A stretch of DNA of 60,922 nucleotides from Bacillota bacterium (GTDB lineage: Bacteria; Bacillota; Clostridia; Peptostreptococcales; Anaerovoracaceae), in the NCBI GenBank assembly GCA_017431785.1, contig JAFRKJ010000091.1, positions 1 to 60,922 on the forward strand, written 5' to 3'. Below the pieces are notes generated by a model. That model searched no databases. It was not told the origin of the DNA and saw only the letters and a program-made list of their open reading frames with translations. Positions 16,641 to 26,068 of the stretch are shown one piece after another. The first letter of the stretch is position 1, and each line of letters starts with the position of its first letter. The position numbers were made by a program, and so were the translations under genes.

Positions 16641-17684
16641 ATGAGTGAAAAGAAAAACACACTGATATTAGAACCTACTAAGGAGAATATAGAGAAGGCA
16701 GCGAGAATCATACGCAAAGGCGGACTGGTCGCATTTCCAACGGAGACGGTTTACGGTCTCGGTGCAGACGCCATGAATGCAGATGCAGTAGGCAAAATCT
16801 ACGAAGCCAAGGGAAGACCAAGCGACAATCCGATGATCGTGCATATTTCCAGAGCAAGTGATATCGGACAGTTGACGCCGATGCTCTCACCGCAGATTGT
16901 TGAGATCATCGATAACTTCTGGCCGGGTCCGCTGACCATCGTTGTCAAGAAGAAACCGGACGTTCCGGACAGGACGACAGGCGGGTTGGATACAGTTGCC
17001 GTCAGACTGCCTGACAGCGAAGTGGCAAGAGAGCTCATCAGCGCATCCTGCTGTCCGATCGCAGCACCAAGCGCAAATCTCTCCGGAGGACCAAGTCCGA
17101 CGAGAGCGCAGGATGTCATCGATGATATGAACGGCAGAATAGACGCGATCATTACAGGCGAAGACTGCAGAGTCGGAATAGAATCCACAGTATTGGATCT
17201 TTCCGGTGAAGAGCCGGTCATACTCCGTCCGGGCATCATAACGGCGGAAGCGATTGAAGCGGCACTGGGAAGAGAAGTTAAATATGACGAATCTCTGAAG
17301 GAAGCGGCGAAGCATGTACAGCTTGACCCATCCCAGGGTGTGAGCGAGTCGGACTTCAAACCGAAGTCACCGGGCATGAAGTATAAACATTACGCCCCGA
17401 AGGCAGAGATGGTCGTCGTGGAAGGAGAAAGAGAACGGGTCAAGGAAGAAATCGCCAGACTCAAAGCACTGAACGAGAAGATCGGAAACAGTGTCGGCGT
17501 CATTCTCTTCGAAGAAAAGGCCTTCCTTGAAGCGGCCCATGACTTCTTTGCAAAACTCAGAGATCTGGACAATGAAGGCGTGGATATGATTCTGGCAGGA
17601 GCCTTAAGCGACAGTGACGGCGTCGGCTTCGCAGTCATGAACAGAATGCTCAAGTCAGCCGGATACAACATAGTGAAAGTATAA
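16641..17684 (+). CDS. L-threonylcarbamoyladenylate synthase (Sua5/YwlC type)
   Basis: Makes threonylcarbamoyl-AMP from threonine, bicarbonate and ATP for the t6A37 modification of ANN-decoding tRNAs. At 347 residues it is the long Sua5 form: a YrdC domain (about 10-205, with KGGLVAFPTETVYGLG and the PSANLSGGPSPT segment) plus the C-terminal Sua5 domain introduced by KSPGMKYKHYAPKA. It is 17 bp downstream of prfA and 18 bp upstream of rpiB, so the three are probably cotranscribed. That order is common in clostridia. Confidence 0.94.
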   Translation: MSEKKNTLILEPTKENIEKAARIIRKGGLVAFPTETVYGLGADAMNADAVGKIYEAKGRPSDNPMIVHISRASDIGQLTPMLSPQIVEIIDNFWPGPLTIVVKKKPDVPDRTTGGLDTVAVRLPDSEVARELISASCCPIAAPSANLSGGPSPTRAQDVIDDMNGRIDAIITGEDCRVGIESTVLDLSGEEPVILRPGIITAEAIEAALGREVKYDESLKEAAKHVQLDPSQGVSESDFKPKSPGMKYKHYAPKAEMVVVEGERERVKEEIARLKALNEKIGNSVGVILFEEKAFLEAAHDFFAKLRDLDNEGVDMILAGALSDSDGVGFAVMNRMLKSAGYNIVKV

Positions 17685-17702
17685 TCATGATCGGAGGAGG
17701 AA

Positions 17703-18134
17703 ATGCTGGTAGCAGTAGCAAGTGATCACGGCGGATTCGCCCTGAAGGAAAAAGTAAAAGAATATCTGAGAGAGCGCGGCGATAAGATCGTGGATCTTGG
17801 GACAACAAGCGAAGAGTCGGTAGATTACCCGATCTACGGCAAAGCCTGCGCAGAGGCGGTTGCTTCAGGAAAGGCAGAACGCGGCATCGTTTGCTGCGGA
17901 ACCGGAATTGGAATCTCAATTGCAGCGAACAAAGTCAAGGGCATCAGATGCGGTCTTTGCACCAGCGTCGAAATGGCTGAGCTTACCAGGAAGCATAATA
18001 ACGCGAACATGCTGGCCATGGGCGGCAGAACCACGGATCCGGATCTGGCAATGGAAATCGTCAAGGCTTTCATGGATACAGAGTTTGAAGGGGGCAGGCA
18101 CAAACGCCGCACCGATATGCTCGATGAAATGTAA
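17703..18134 (+). CDS. rpiB: Ribose 5-phosphate isomerase B
   Basis: Interconverts ribulose 5-phosphate and ribose 5-phosphate. The 143-residue protein has the N-terminal SDHGGF loop and the active-site cysteine C65 in VCCGTGIGISIAANK. Length and motifs fit RpiB rather than the allose- or galactose-specific relatives. A CGGAGGAGG ribosome site is present. It precedes upp, as in many Firmicutes, linking ribose phosphate supply to nucleotide salvage. Confidence 0.93.
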   Translation: MLVAVASDHGGFALKEKVKEYLRERGDKIVDLGTTSEESVDYPIYGKACAEAVASGKAERGIVCCGTGIGISIAANKVKGIRCGLCTSVEMAELTRKHNNANMLAMGGRTTDPDLAMEIVKAFMDTEFEGGRHKRRTDMLDEM

Positions 18135-18157
18135 ACAACGCTTGAATGCGATGTTTG

Positions 18158-18174
18158 CCGCGGCGCCGCCGCGG
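18158..18174 (+). other. GC-rich hairpin between rpiB and upp
   Basis: CCGCGGC and GCCGCGG (7 bp) close a three-base GCC loop. The following T-run lies too far downstream (18190-18195) for a classic terminator, so partial termination or mRNA processing is more likely. Confidence 0.45.
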
Positions 18175-18216
18175 TGAGATAAATCAGTTTTTTCAAAGGA
18201 AGAAAGGCAGGGAAAA

Positions 18217-18846
18217 ATGGGAAAAATCTATGTTTTCGATCATCCGTTAATTCAGCACAAAGTTGCACTGATCAGACAGAAGGAAACTGGCACGAAGGAT
18301 TTCAGACAGCTGGTTGAAGAGATTGCGATGCTCATGACCTTTGAGTCCACCAGGGATCTGGCGCTTGAGGACGTTGAGATTGAAACACCGATCTGCAAGA
18401 CTACTGTCAAAATGCTGAAGGGCGAGGACGTGGCAATCGTTCCGATCCTCAGGGCAGGCTTAGGTATGGTAGAAGGCATCCAGAAGATCATCCCGAATGC
18501 CAAAGTTGGTCACGTTGGACTTTACAGAGATCCTGTTACACATGAGCCGCATGAATACTACTGCAAGATGCCGGATGACATCGACAAGAGAAAGATCCTC
18601 GTCACAGACCCGATGCTGGCAACAGGCGGAAGTGCAGTGGCAGCGATTGATTTCGTAAAGGCAAGAGGCGGCAAGGATATCACATTCATGTGCCTCATCG
18701 CTGCACCAGAAGGAATCGATGTTCTTCAGAAAGCACATCCGGATGTAGATATTTATATCGCAGCTAAGGATGAATGCCTGAACGAAAACGCATACATCGT
18801 ACCAGGTCTCGGCGACGCCGGCGACAGAATCTTCGGAACGAAGTAA
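18217..18846 (+). CDS. upp: Uracil phosphoribosyltransferase
   Basis: Salvages uracil with PRPP to UMP. The 209-residue protein matches the family throughout: LTREKE-like N-terminus, [10 protein letters not shown] substrate loop, and the PRPP-binding [10 protein letters not shown] motif near residues 130-140. GAAAGGCAGGG lies upstream as ribosome site. A GC-rich terminator follows, separating it from tyrS. Confidence 0.95.
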   Translation: MGKIYVFDHPLIQHKVALIRQKETGTKDFRQLVEEIAMLMTFESTRDLALEDVEIETPICKTTVKMLKGEDVAIVPILRAGLGMVEGIQKIIPNAKVGHVGLYRDPVTHEPHEYYCKMPDDIDKRKILVTDPMLATGGSAVAAIDFVKARGGKDITFMCLIAAPEGIDVLQKAHPDVDIYIAAKDECLNENAYIVPGLGDAGDRIFGTK

Positions 18847-18871
18847 ATCAATAAGGAAACGAATACCTCAG

Positions 18872-18916
18872 AGCAGCCCGCGCAGCTCCGCGGGCCTGCT
18901 TTGATTCTCTTTTTAA
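18872..18916 (+). terminator. Terminator between upp and tyrS
   Basis: GCCCGCG (18876-18882) pairs CGCGGGC (18889-18895), extended by AGCAG/CTGCT, and is followed by a T-rich tract ending in TTTTT. Confidence 0.8.
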
Positions 18917-18960
18917 ACTGCAAATCATAATAATCAAAAACAGACAGGAGACAACACAAC

Positions 18961-20325
18961 ATGAATTACAATCTGATTCCGGACAACGTAAGCAAATTCG
19001 ATAACGTGTACGATGTTCTGAAGGAACGCGGATTCATTGAACAATCCACTGACGAAGAGAAGGTCAGAGAGCTTTTGCAGAATGAAAAGGTCAAGTTCTA
19101 CATCGGATTCGACCCGACTGCAGACTGCCTGCATGTAGGTCACTTCATGCAGGTCATCATCATGATGTACATGCAGAAGTTCGGACATACGCCGGTCGTT
19201 CTCATCGGCGGCGGAACCGGAATGGTCGGCGATCCGTCAGGAAGAACCGATATGCGCCAGGTCATGGACATTGAAACAATCGAGCACAACTGCGAACAGT
19301 TCAAGAAACTCTTCGACCAGTTCCTGGAGTTCGATGAAGAGTGGAAATACGAAGGAAATGAAGGCGTATATACGCCGGGTCACGAGAACAAGACGCCGGA
19401 ACCGGGAATGGCCATTGCTGTTAACAACGCACGTTGGCTCAGACCGCTGAACTACATCGACTTCCTGCGTGAAATCGGTTCCTTGTTCAACATCAACACC
19501 ATGCTGAGAGCAGAGTGCTTCAAGCAGAGAATGGACCGTGAAGGCGGACTGACCATGTTCGAACTGAACTACATGCTCATGCAGAGCTACGATTTCATGG
19601 TCATGGCCAGAGACTTCGACGTGAAGATCCAGTTCGGCGGAAACGACCAATGGTCAAATATCATCGGTGGTGTTGATCTCACAAGAAAGAAAGTCGGTAA
19701 AGAAGTCTACGGAATGACATTCTCCCTGCTGACCAACAGTGAAGGCAAGAAGATGGGAAAGACCCAGAAGGGCGCCCTTTGGCTTTCACCGGAGAAGACC
19801 TCACCGTATGAGTTTTATCAGTACTGGAGAAACGTTGGCGATGCGGATGTGGAGAAGTGCCTGAGAATGCTGACATTCCTTCCGATGGATGAGGTGAGGA
19901 GACTGGCCTCCCTGAAGGACCAGGAGATCAACAAAGCGAAGGAGATTCTCGCCTTTGAGGTAACGAAGCTCGTTCATGGCGAAGAGGAAGCAGCAAAGGC
20001 GCAGGAAGCAGCACGCGCAGCATTTGGCGGCGGCGGTGCAGCGGCGGCCAACCTTCCAGTCATCGAAATCGGTGCAGAAGATCTTCAGTCAACGGATAAA
20101 GAAGGAAACCAGCTTGGCGGGCTTGGTGTGGCTGCGTTCCTGACGAAGCTTGGGCTGACAGGAAGCAACAGAGACGCTATGGATGTTATCAGACAGGGCG
20201 GACTGAAAATCGACGGTGAGAAAGTCACGGATCCAAAGACTCTCATCAAAACAGACTCCTTCAAGGAAGAAGGAATGCTCGTCGAAAAGGGCAAGAAGAA
20301 AAAAGTCATTGCGAAACTGAAATAG
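18961..20325 (+). CDS. tyrS: Tyrosyl-tRNA synthetase
   Basis: Charges tRNA-Tyr. The 454-residue protein has the class I HIGH-type motif H58-V-G-H61 and the KMSKS-type motif K264-M-G-K-T268. A C-terminal S4 RNA-binding domain spans about 385-450. It is somewhat longer than usual because of an insertion of about 25 residues near 140 ([14 protein letters not shown]) and an Ala/Gly-rich linker before S4. The ribosome site is CAGGAGA. No T-box leader fits in the 114 bp upstream. Confidence 0.95.
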   Translation: MNYNLIPDNVSKFDNVYDVLKERGFIEQSTDEEKVRELLQNEKVKFYIGFDPTADCLHVGHFMQVIIMMYMQKFGHTPVVLIGGGTGMVGDPSGRTDMRQVMDIETIEHNCEQFKKLFDQFLEFDEEWKYEGNEGVYTPGHENKTPEPGMAIAVNNARWLRPLNYIDFLREIGSLFNINTMLRAECFKQRMDREGGLTMFELNYMLMQSYDFMVMARDFDVKIQFGGNDQWSNIIGGVDLTRKKVGKEVYGMTFSLLTNSEGKKMGKTQKGALWLSPEKTSPYEFYQYWRNVGDADVEKCLRMLTFLPMDEVRRLASLKDQEINKAKEILAFEVTKLVHGEEEAAKAQEAARAAFGGGGAAAANLPVIEIGAEDLQSTDKEGNQLGGLGVAAFLTKLGLTGSNRDAMDVIRQGGLKIDGEKVTDPKTLIKTDSFKEEGMLVEKGKKKKVIAKLK

Positions 20326-20344
20326 ATAATGCGATAAACAGATC

Positions 20345-20380
20345 AAAAGTGCCGGAGGAGGAATCTTCCGGCACTTTTTC
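20345..20380 (+). terminator. tyrS terminator
   Basis: AAGTGCCGG pairs CCGGCACTT around a GA-rich loop and is followed by TTTTC. Confidence 0.88.
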
Positions 20381-20442
20381 TGTATCATAATATTGATTCA
20401 AAGACTTGAGAGCTTCGATCGATCTAAATACGAGGATTTCTC

Positions 20443-21402
20443 TCAAATGCGGATATCACCCTCTGCGAGAATGGCGGCACTTCCGCCGATCTTGATTGCA
20501 GAGCCGTTTACAATGGAACGGATTTCAGACGGCCGGCCCATAGCCTCGCCCTGGATAAACAGGCATTCTGCCTTGCCGCCAATCAGCTCATTCCGCTGCA
20601 GATAGTAGGTGAGGGATCCGTTTGCTGTTCCGGTTGCGGCTTCTTCGTCGATATCACAGACGGGAGCGAAGTCTCTGCAGTAAGCATCGATATCATCACG
20701 TCCGCCGGCGGAACTTCCACCGCGGTGCTTGCCGCCATCTAAAGCGAACGCATGGATACTGAGGACATCCCGTTCTCTTGTAAAATCAGTCAGCGCAGCA
20801 AAATCAGGGGACATCTTCGCAAGCTCAGATCTTGAGGCAACCGGAAGCATGATGTCCGGCAGACCTGTTGAGATGATTTCCGGCTTCAATCCGCTGCCGT
20901 CCCCGCCGTTGGCAAGGCACTGCTGCTCAAGTACCGGAATATTGTCTTCGTACCGTATGCCGAGTATCGTGTAGAGTTCCCGGAGAGTCGTTTCATCATC
21001 GATGATCCCTTTGTATTCCGGCGCAGCCATGTCCATCAGAATGGAATCTTCGCCGATTACAATATCCAGATCACTGGCCATCGTCTTGTTCAGCACGGTT
21101 GTTCCGGCTTTGACGAGTCCTGCCTCACGCAGACAATGGAAACTGGCAATCGTCGCGTGTCCGCAGAGATCCACCTCGGTAGCCGGCGTAAAGTAACGCA
21201 CATGGAACGAATCATATGCACCATCCGCATCTGCTTCGGACAGAGGTTTGATGAACGCAGTCTCTGAGTACCGCAGTTCGGCTGCGGTCTTCCGCATGAT
21301 TTCATCATCTGGGAATTCGGATCCTTTGTCCAGAATCACGACACCGGCGGGATTTCCGCCAAATACTTCTTTCGTAAAAGCGTCTGCTATATAGAATTTC
21401 AT
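20443..21402 (-). CDS. PhzF-family isomerase/epimerase
   Basis: 319-residue member of the PhzF superfamily (diaminopimelate-epimerase-like fold). The N-terminus MKFYIADAFTKEVFGGNPAG is diagnostic, and E47 in RYSETAF is the general acid/base of the family. The second lobe contains GATG-like EEAATGTANGSL. Three in-frame ATGs are possible; the one at 21402 has GGAGG eight bases upstream and is chosen over 21408 and 21429. It converges on tyrS. The physiological substrate is unknown; phenazine synthesis is not implied. Confidence 0.87.
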   Translation of the reverse strand: MKFYIADAFTKEVFGGNPAGVVILDKGSEFPDDEIMRKTAAELRYSETAFIKPLSEADADGAYDSFHVRYFTPATEVDLCGHATIASFHCLREAGLVKAGTTVLNKTMASDLDIVIGEDSILMDMAAPEYKGIIDDETTLRELYTILGIRYEDNIPVLEQQCLANGGDGSGLKPEIISTGLPDIMLPVASRSELAKMSPDFAALTDFTRERDVLSIHAFALDGGKHRGGSSAGGRDDIDAYCRDFAPVCDIDEEAATGTANGSLTYYLQRNELIGGKAECLFIQGEAMGRPSEIRSIVNGSAIKIGGSAAILAEGDIRI

Positions 21403-21503
21403 TTCCATAACCTCCGAATAATTATGCATCAGTACGATATAACAGTATTATACAATGATTCCGCAGGGACATGTCAACAGAATGAAAAACGATGAGGCAA
21501 ATG

Positions 21504-21535
21504 AAAACCCTCTGCTCCAAAGAGCAGAGGGGTTT
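21504..21535 (-). terminator. Terminator of the class III aminotransferase gene
   Basis: CCCTCTGCT and AGCAGAGGG form a 9-bp stem with a CCAAAG loop. On the minus strand a GTTTTC tract follows. Confidence 0.85.
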
Positions 21536-21569
21536 CGATAGTTATTACACCGATTTGTCTGATTTCCGA

Positions 21570-22961
21570 TTACAGAAGGTTATAAGCCTTACCTACTTCT
21601 GCCAGTGCTTCGTCCAGTGCTGCCAGAACCTTATCGATTGTTTCGTCAGCCTGTACGAGAGGTGGCTCGATTCTTACTGTCTGAGCGTTAACCAGAGTAC
21701 CTGCAGTCATTACCTTTCTAGCGAACAGAGCCTTCGTTACTTCGTGGCCGATTTCGTCAGTAGGGAATTCCATGCAGATCAGCATTCCTGCTCCTCTGGA
21801 AGTAGTCAGAACCTTTGGATACTTCTCATGCAGCTTCTGCAGACCAGCCAGATATTTCTCGCCCTTTGCCTTTGACAGTGCAGGGAGATCGTTCTCCAGC
21901 ATGTATCTGATTGTTGAAATAAATGCTGCGCAAGCGAGTGGGTTACCACCGAAAGTAGGTGATCCGAGGATCCATGGGTTCTCGAACATCTTACCTTCAC
22001 AGCCAGTACCAACACCTGACTTCTCATAAGTCCAAGGTCTTGCGATGATACCAGTGATAGGTACCAGACCACCGGATGAAGCCTTACCATAAGTCATGAT
22101 GTCTGGAGTAACTCCTTCGTAGTCGCATCTCCACATTGTGCCTGTACGTCCAAGTCCTACCTGGATTTCGTCGAAGATCAGAGCTACGCCGTGATCGTCA
22201 GCGATCTCTCTCAGAGCCTTGAGGTAGCCATCAGGTGGGATCATTACGCCAGCTTCGCCCTGGATAGGCTCTACGATGATACCAGCAACCTTTTCGCCAA
22301 CAGCTTCCAGGTTTTCGATAGCAACTCTTGCTGCATCAGCATCACCAAACTTAACGTGCTGAACCTGCTGTACCATAGGGATATAGTCTTCTCTGTAAGC
22401 GCCCTTGCCGCCCATTGAGATAGCGCCCATGGACTTGCCGTGGAATGCACCTACAGTTGAGATGTACCATCTGCCGCCTGTTGCCAGTCTAGCCAGCTTC
22501 AGAGCCATTTCTACAGCTTCAGCTCCGCCGTTTGTGAAGAAGCAGTACTGCAGGTCGCCCGGAGTGATCAGTCCCAGCAGGTGAGCCAGATAACCTCTGA
22601 GTGGGTCAACCAGTTCCTGTGAATGCAGGGAGTATCTGTTGAGCTGTGCCATTACAGTCTTCTTGATTTCAGGGTTGCCGTGTCCGCAAGCGAAGATACC
22701 GAATCCGCCGAGGCAGTCGATAAATTCAGTTCCGTGCAGATCTCTGAATACATCGCCTTCGTCTTCCCATTCGATGAATGCAGCATCTGTTGAAACAGAC
22801 TTTCTGTATTCGAGCCAACCTGGGTTAACGTTCTCGTTGAAGTTAGCAATTGATTCCTTCATGATTGCTTCTTTCTGATCTTCAGTCAGTGAATCTGCTT
22901 CAATCAGACCAACAACTCTCTTAGCTTCTTCTAAAGCTTTTGCCATGTTTCTTTCAGTCAT
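21570..22961 (-). CDS. Class III aminotransferase, putrescine aminotransferase (PatA/YgjG) type
   Basis: 463-residue PLP enzyme that closely resembles E. coli PatA, which moves the putrescine amino group to 2-oxoglutarate. Shared features include the N-terminal helix and NVNPGWLEYRKS, then FIDCLGGFGIF, GAFHGKS, EPIQGEAGV, D264-E-I-Q267 and the Schiff-base lysine K293 (YGKASSGG). Ornithine or another diamine is an alternative substrate. AAGGAGGT lies six bases before the ATG. Codon bias is as strong as in the ornithine operon, so expression is probably high. It is divergent from ornithine racemase. Confidence 0.87.
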   Translation of the reverse strand: MTERNMAKALEEAKRVVGLIEADSLTEDQKEAIMKESIANFNENVNPGWLEYRKSVSTDAAFIEWEDEGDVFRDLHGTEFIDCLGGFGIFACGHGNPEIKKTVMAQLNRYSLHSQELVDPLRGYLAHLLGLITPGDLQYCFFTNGGAEAVEMALKLARLATGGRWYISTVGAFHGKSMGAISMGGKGAYREDYIPMVQQVQHVKFGDADAARVAIENLEAVGEKVAGIIVEPIQGEAGVMIPPDGYLKALREIADDHGVALIFDEIQVGLGRTGTMWRCDYEGVTPDIMTYGKASSGGLVPITGIIARPWTYEKSGVGTGCEGKMFENPWILGSPTFGGNPLACAAFISTIRYMLENDLPALSKAKGEKYLAGLQKLHEKYPKVLTTSRGAGMLICMEFPTDEIGHEVTKALFARKVMTAGTLVNAQTVRIEPPLVQADETIDKVLAALDEALAEVGKAYNLL

Positions 22962-23282
22962 GTTATGACCTCCTTAAATTTTGGAATACTTTTGTTTACT
23001 GTCCGGAAATGACAGTTTCGGTATAACTATTAGCGCATATCTCACACTTTAGCATGCCAGTATGCTACTGTACATATTATAGACCTATCGCACATCAATT
23101 GAAACAACAAGTTTGCACTATGTTGATGAAATTGACGAATTATATTGCCGATTTCAAAATATTTATACATTAGCTTATCGCCCCCCTGTCAGTGTCAGAT
23201 TACACTGTCTTGTTTTGACAATGATAACAATAAAGGATAGAATGAGAGCAGTGTAAAATTCATGAAAATAGGAGATAGAACA
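22962..23282. promoter_or_regulatory. Divergent control region between the aminotransferase and ornithine racemase
   Basis: This 321-bp gap holds no gene. Rightward promoter: TTGACA (23215-23220), 17 bp, TAGAAT (23238-23243). Leftward -10: TATAAT on the minus strand at 23076-23081. Two 18-bp inverted repeats share a 6-6-6 layout: TAGCAT/ATGCTA at 23050-23067, over the likely leftward start, and CAGTGT/ACACTG at 23190-23207, just upstream of the rightward -35. A third hairpin, ACTGTC/GACAGT (22998-23016), lies in the leftward leader. The positions suggest one repressor site and one activator site. Confidence 0.6.
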
Positions 23283-24395
23283 ATGTATCCAAAACTGATT
23301 GTTAACTTAAAAAAACTCAGAGAAAACATCGACGCCTGTGCGAAGATCACGAAGGAAGAGGGCGACTGTTCTCTCATGCTCGTCACGAAGGGCGTATGCG
23401 CGGATGAGAAAGTCTGCGATATGATCATGGATCATCCGCAGGTGGACTACATGGCGGATTCCAGAGTTCTGAATCTTGCGAAATATCATGACAAAGCCAA
23501 TGAAAAGGGTAAGCAGACGGTGCTTCTCAGACTGCCGATGCTGGGCGAAATAGAGGATGTTGTCAGATATGCAGACGTCAGCTTCAATTCCGAGATGAGT
23601 ACGCTGAATGCACTGAACGAAGAGGCCGGACGTCAGGGCAAAACCCATAAAGTCGTTCTCATGATCGACCTGGGCGATCTGCGCGAAGGAATGTTCTTCA
23701 AAAATGAAGACGAAATCTTTAATACCGTGGATGCAGTGGAAGGAATGGAACACCTGGAGCTTCACGGAATCGGCGTAAATCTGACTTGCTATGGCGCGAT
23801 TATTCCGAAGAACGACAACCTGTCCGTTCTTGCTGATTTTGCAGAAAGAATCGAAGCAAGACTCGGAAGAAAGCTCGACATGGTATCAGGCGGCAATTCC
23901 AGTTCCATCTATCTGATCTGGAAGGGACAGATGCCGGAGAAGATCAGCAACCTGAGACTGGGCGAAAGTTTCCTTCTTGGAAACGACACCGCGTATGGCG
24001 AAACAGTTCCGGGTGCGGTTCACGATACACTCATCGTGGAAGCACAGATCATAGAACTGAAAGAGAAACCATCTCTGCCGATTGGTGAAGTGGGTAAGGA
24101 TGCATTTGGAAATGTGCCTGTATATGAGGACCGCGGCATCATCAAGAGAGCGATTCTCGGTATCGGCAAACAGGATACTGAAGTTGACGGCATGATTCCT
24201 GTAAAGCAGGACGCTGACGGCAACTGGATCGATGATGAGTCCATCGAAATCCTGGGAGGTTCTTCCGACCATACTCTGATGGATATGACGAAGGCAGACA
24301 GAGAGTACAAGGTAGGAGATACTGTAACATTCAGACTTGAGTACGGCGCTATGCTGAAGGTCGCAACAAGTCCTTACGTTGAGAAAGAATACTGA
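23283..24395 (+). CDS. orr: Ornithine racemase (PLP, alanine-racemase-like fold)
   Basis: Converts L- to D-ornithine, the substrate of ornithine aminomutase. The 370-residue protein has the N-terminal alanine-racemase barrel with a likely Schiff-base lysine at K36 (MLVTKGVCAD). Further signatures are MIDLGDLREGMFF, HGIGVNLTCYG and SGGNSSS. It resembles Orr of amino-acid-fermenting clostridia rather than classic Alr. The ATG at 23283 follows AGGAG; an upstream in-frame ATG at 23262 lacks one. It sits apart from ord-oraSE and is preceded by an excellent sigma-A promoter. Confidence 0.85.
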   Translation: MYPKLIVNLKKLRENIDACAKITKEEGDCSLMLVTKGVCADEKVCDMIMDHPQVDYMADSRVLNLAKYHDKANEKGKQTVLLRLPMLGEIEDVVRYADVSFNSEMSTLNALNEEAGRQGKTHKVVLMIDLGDLREGMFFKNEDEIFNTVDAVEGMEHLELHGIGVNLTCYGAIIPKNDNLSVLADFAERIEARLGRKLDMVSGGNSSSIYLIWKGQMPEKISNLRLGESFLLGNDTAYGETVPGAVHDTLIVEAQIIELKEKPSLPIGEVGKDAFGNVPVYEDRGIIKRAILGIGKQDTEVDGMIPVKQDADGNWIDDESIEILGGSSDHTLMDMTKADREYKVGDTVTFRLEYGAMLKVATSPYVEKEY

Positions 24396-24404
24396 TAAGG
24401 GGAA

Positions 24405-25235
24405 ATGAGCTACAGAGTCAGGACCAATTTATTCGAGGGGCCTTTTGACTTGCTGGTCTATCTGATAGAGCATGCAAGGATGAGCATTTACGATATCAGG
24501 ATATCTGAGATCACGGCCCAGTATATGAAATATGTTGAGCAGATGCGGGAGGCAGATGTAAATCTGGCGTCCGAGTTTATGGTGCTCGCAGCGCAGCTTC
24601 TCGAAATCAAGTCCAAGATGCTTTTGCCTCGCACCGTAATCGATGAAGAGGGAGAGACGGTCTACGAAGATCCACGTACAGAACTGGTGGCCAAGCTTGC
24701 CGAGTACAAGAAATACAAAGCGGCCTCCGAAATGCTGGAAGAACGACGTGAGATCGCGGCAGCTTCGCTGGAGAAACCGCAGGAGGATCTGACGGAATTC
24801 ACAGGAGAACCGGACGAGTATCTGATTCTCGATGCGGACAAGTTCAAGCTGGCCTTTGAGGATTTCCTGCAGCGCAAAAAAAGACTGGATGAAATCAGAG
24901 CCCATCACATCAGAACAGAGAAACAGAGAATCACTACAGAAGCGAGAATCGCAGGAATCCGGAACTTCTTCAGAGAGCTTCCGGAAGGGCAGCGGGCAAA
25001 CTTCAACGAGCTCGTACAGAACAAAGAAAGCAAGTATGACATCTCCGTCACGTTCTCATCTGTTCTGGAAATGATGAAAGAAAGGCAGCTCGATGCAGAA
25101 CAGAGAAAGCTGTTCGGCGACATAGAGGTTTACGCGACAGAGCATCTGATGGATGACCCGGCACCTGCCGATGAAACAACGGTTGAGGGCGAGCAGCCGG
25201 CTGAGGAACAAGAGGTAGCAAAGAATGGCGAATAA
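24405..25235 (+). CDS. scpA: Segregation and condensation protein A
   Basis: Kleisin subunit of the SMC-ScpAB complex that compacts and separates chromosomes. The 276-residue protein starts with the typical YRVRTNLFEGPFDLLVYLIE and contains ASEFMVLAAQLLEIKSKMLLP. The C-terminal winged helix is near 200-245, followed by an acidic tail. AAGGGG lies just before the ATG, and the end overlaps scpB by 11 bp, which suggests coupled translation. Confidence 0.95.
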   Translation: MSYRVRTNLFEGPFDLLVYLIEHARMSIYDIRISEITAQYMKYVEQMREADVNLASEFMVLAAQLLEIKSKMLLPRTVIDEEGETVYEDPRTELVAKLAEYKKYKAASEMLEERREIAAASLEKPQEDLTEFTGEPDEYLILDADKFKLAFEDFLQRKKRLDEIRAHHIRTEKQRITTEARIAGIRNFFRELPEGQRANFNELVQNKESKYDISVTFSSVLEMMKERQLDAEQRKLFGDIEVYATEHLMDDPAPADETTVEGEQPAEEQEVAKNGE

Positions 25236-25914
25236 GACAATCAAATCAGCAATTGAATCGATGATGTTCGTATGGGGAGAGCCCCTGCACATCAAGGATA
25301 TTGCAGACATCTTCAATGTGGATAAAAAAGAAATATACGATGCATGCAAAGAGCTTCAGGAAGAGTACGAACAGGAAGGACGCGGCATTGTGATCCGTGA
25401 AGTCAATAAGAGCTTCCAGTTCGTGACCAGAAAAGAGAATCTGGGATATATCGAGAGACTCTGCACGCCGGTGAGACGCAGGAGACTATCCCAGTCCGCC
25501 CTTGAAACACTGGCCATCGTAGCCTACAAGCAGCCTGTGACGAAGGGAGAAATCGAAGCCATCAGAGGCATCCGCTGCGACAGAGTTCTGGAAGGTCTTG
25601 CAGCCAAAGGACTTGTGGCGGTCACTGGCCGTGCGGAAACAGTCGGCAGACCGAATTACTACGGAACGACCAACGAGTTCCTCAAGCAGTTTGAGTTTGA
25701 GTCTCTCAAGGATCTTCCGAAGATCGAAGATCTGGAAGGCGCGATCTTCGAAGCGGAAGAACCGCCGGTATTTGCGGGCGTCGTAGGACAGATGTCGCTG
25801 GAGGAATTTGCAGTAGAAAAGGCGGATGAGCCGGTTGGAGAGACGCCGGACGAAACAGCCGGCGAGGCAATGGGAGAAGCAGCCGACGAGGCGGCCGGCG
25901 AAGACAGCGAATAG
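25225..25914 (+). CDS. scpB: Segregation and condensation protein B
   Basis: Partner of ScpA in the condensin complex, with two winged-helix domains in residues 1-165 (KSAIESMMFVWGEPL; RRRLSQSALETLAIVAYKQP; GRPNYYGTT). Beyond the conserved core the last 60 residues form an acidic, Glu/Ala-rich tail (GETPDETAGEAMGEAADEAA), probably disordered. At 229 residues it is longer than usual because of this tail. Confidence 0.94.
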   Translation: MANKTIKSAIESMMFVWGEPLHIKDIADIFNVDKKEIYDACKELQEEYEQEGRGIVIREVNKSFQFVTRKENLGYIERLCTPVRRRRLSQSALETLAIVAYKQPVTKGEIEAIRGIRCDRVLEGLAAKGLVAVTGRAETVGRPNYYGTTNEFLKQFEFESLKDLPKIEDLEGAIFEAEEPPVFAGVVGQMSLEEFAVEKADEPVGETPDETAGEAMGEAADEAAGEDSE

Positions 25915-25961
25915 GAGCTTCCGGCGCGCGGCAAAAATGCGCACCCAAATCATCAGATAGT

Positions 25962-25991
25962 TTGCACACAAACGAATATATGAAGTATAAT
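25962..25991 (+). promoter_or_regulatory. Promoter and leader hairpin of the NhaC-family gene
   Basis: TTGCAC (25962-25967), 18 bp, TATAAT (25986-25991). The leader then contains AATTTAC-TTCG-GTAAATT (26003-26020), a 7-bp stem with a stable UUCG tetraloop, well before the ribosome site at about 26055. Confidence 0.65.
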
Positions 25992-26068
25992 GATGCTGTA
26001 CAAATTTACTTCGGTAAATTGTCGAAATCATTATGCTTCTTTTTTATTATCTGGAAGGAGGGTTTGTT

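Noticed and set aside
18847-18960. T-box leader before tyrS
   Set aside because: Only 114 bp are available, most of it taken by the upp terminator, and no T-box core sequence was found.
20443-21402. Phenazine biosynthesis
   Set aside because: Only a PhzF-like isomerase is present, with no other phz genes; such proteins are widespread and mostly unrelated to phenazines.
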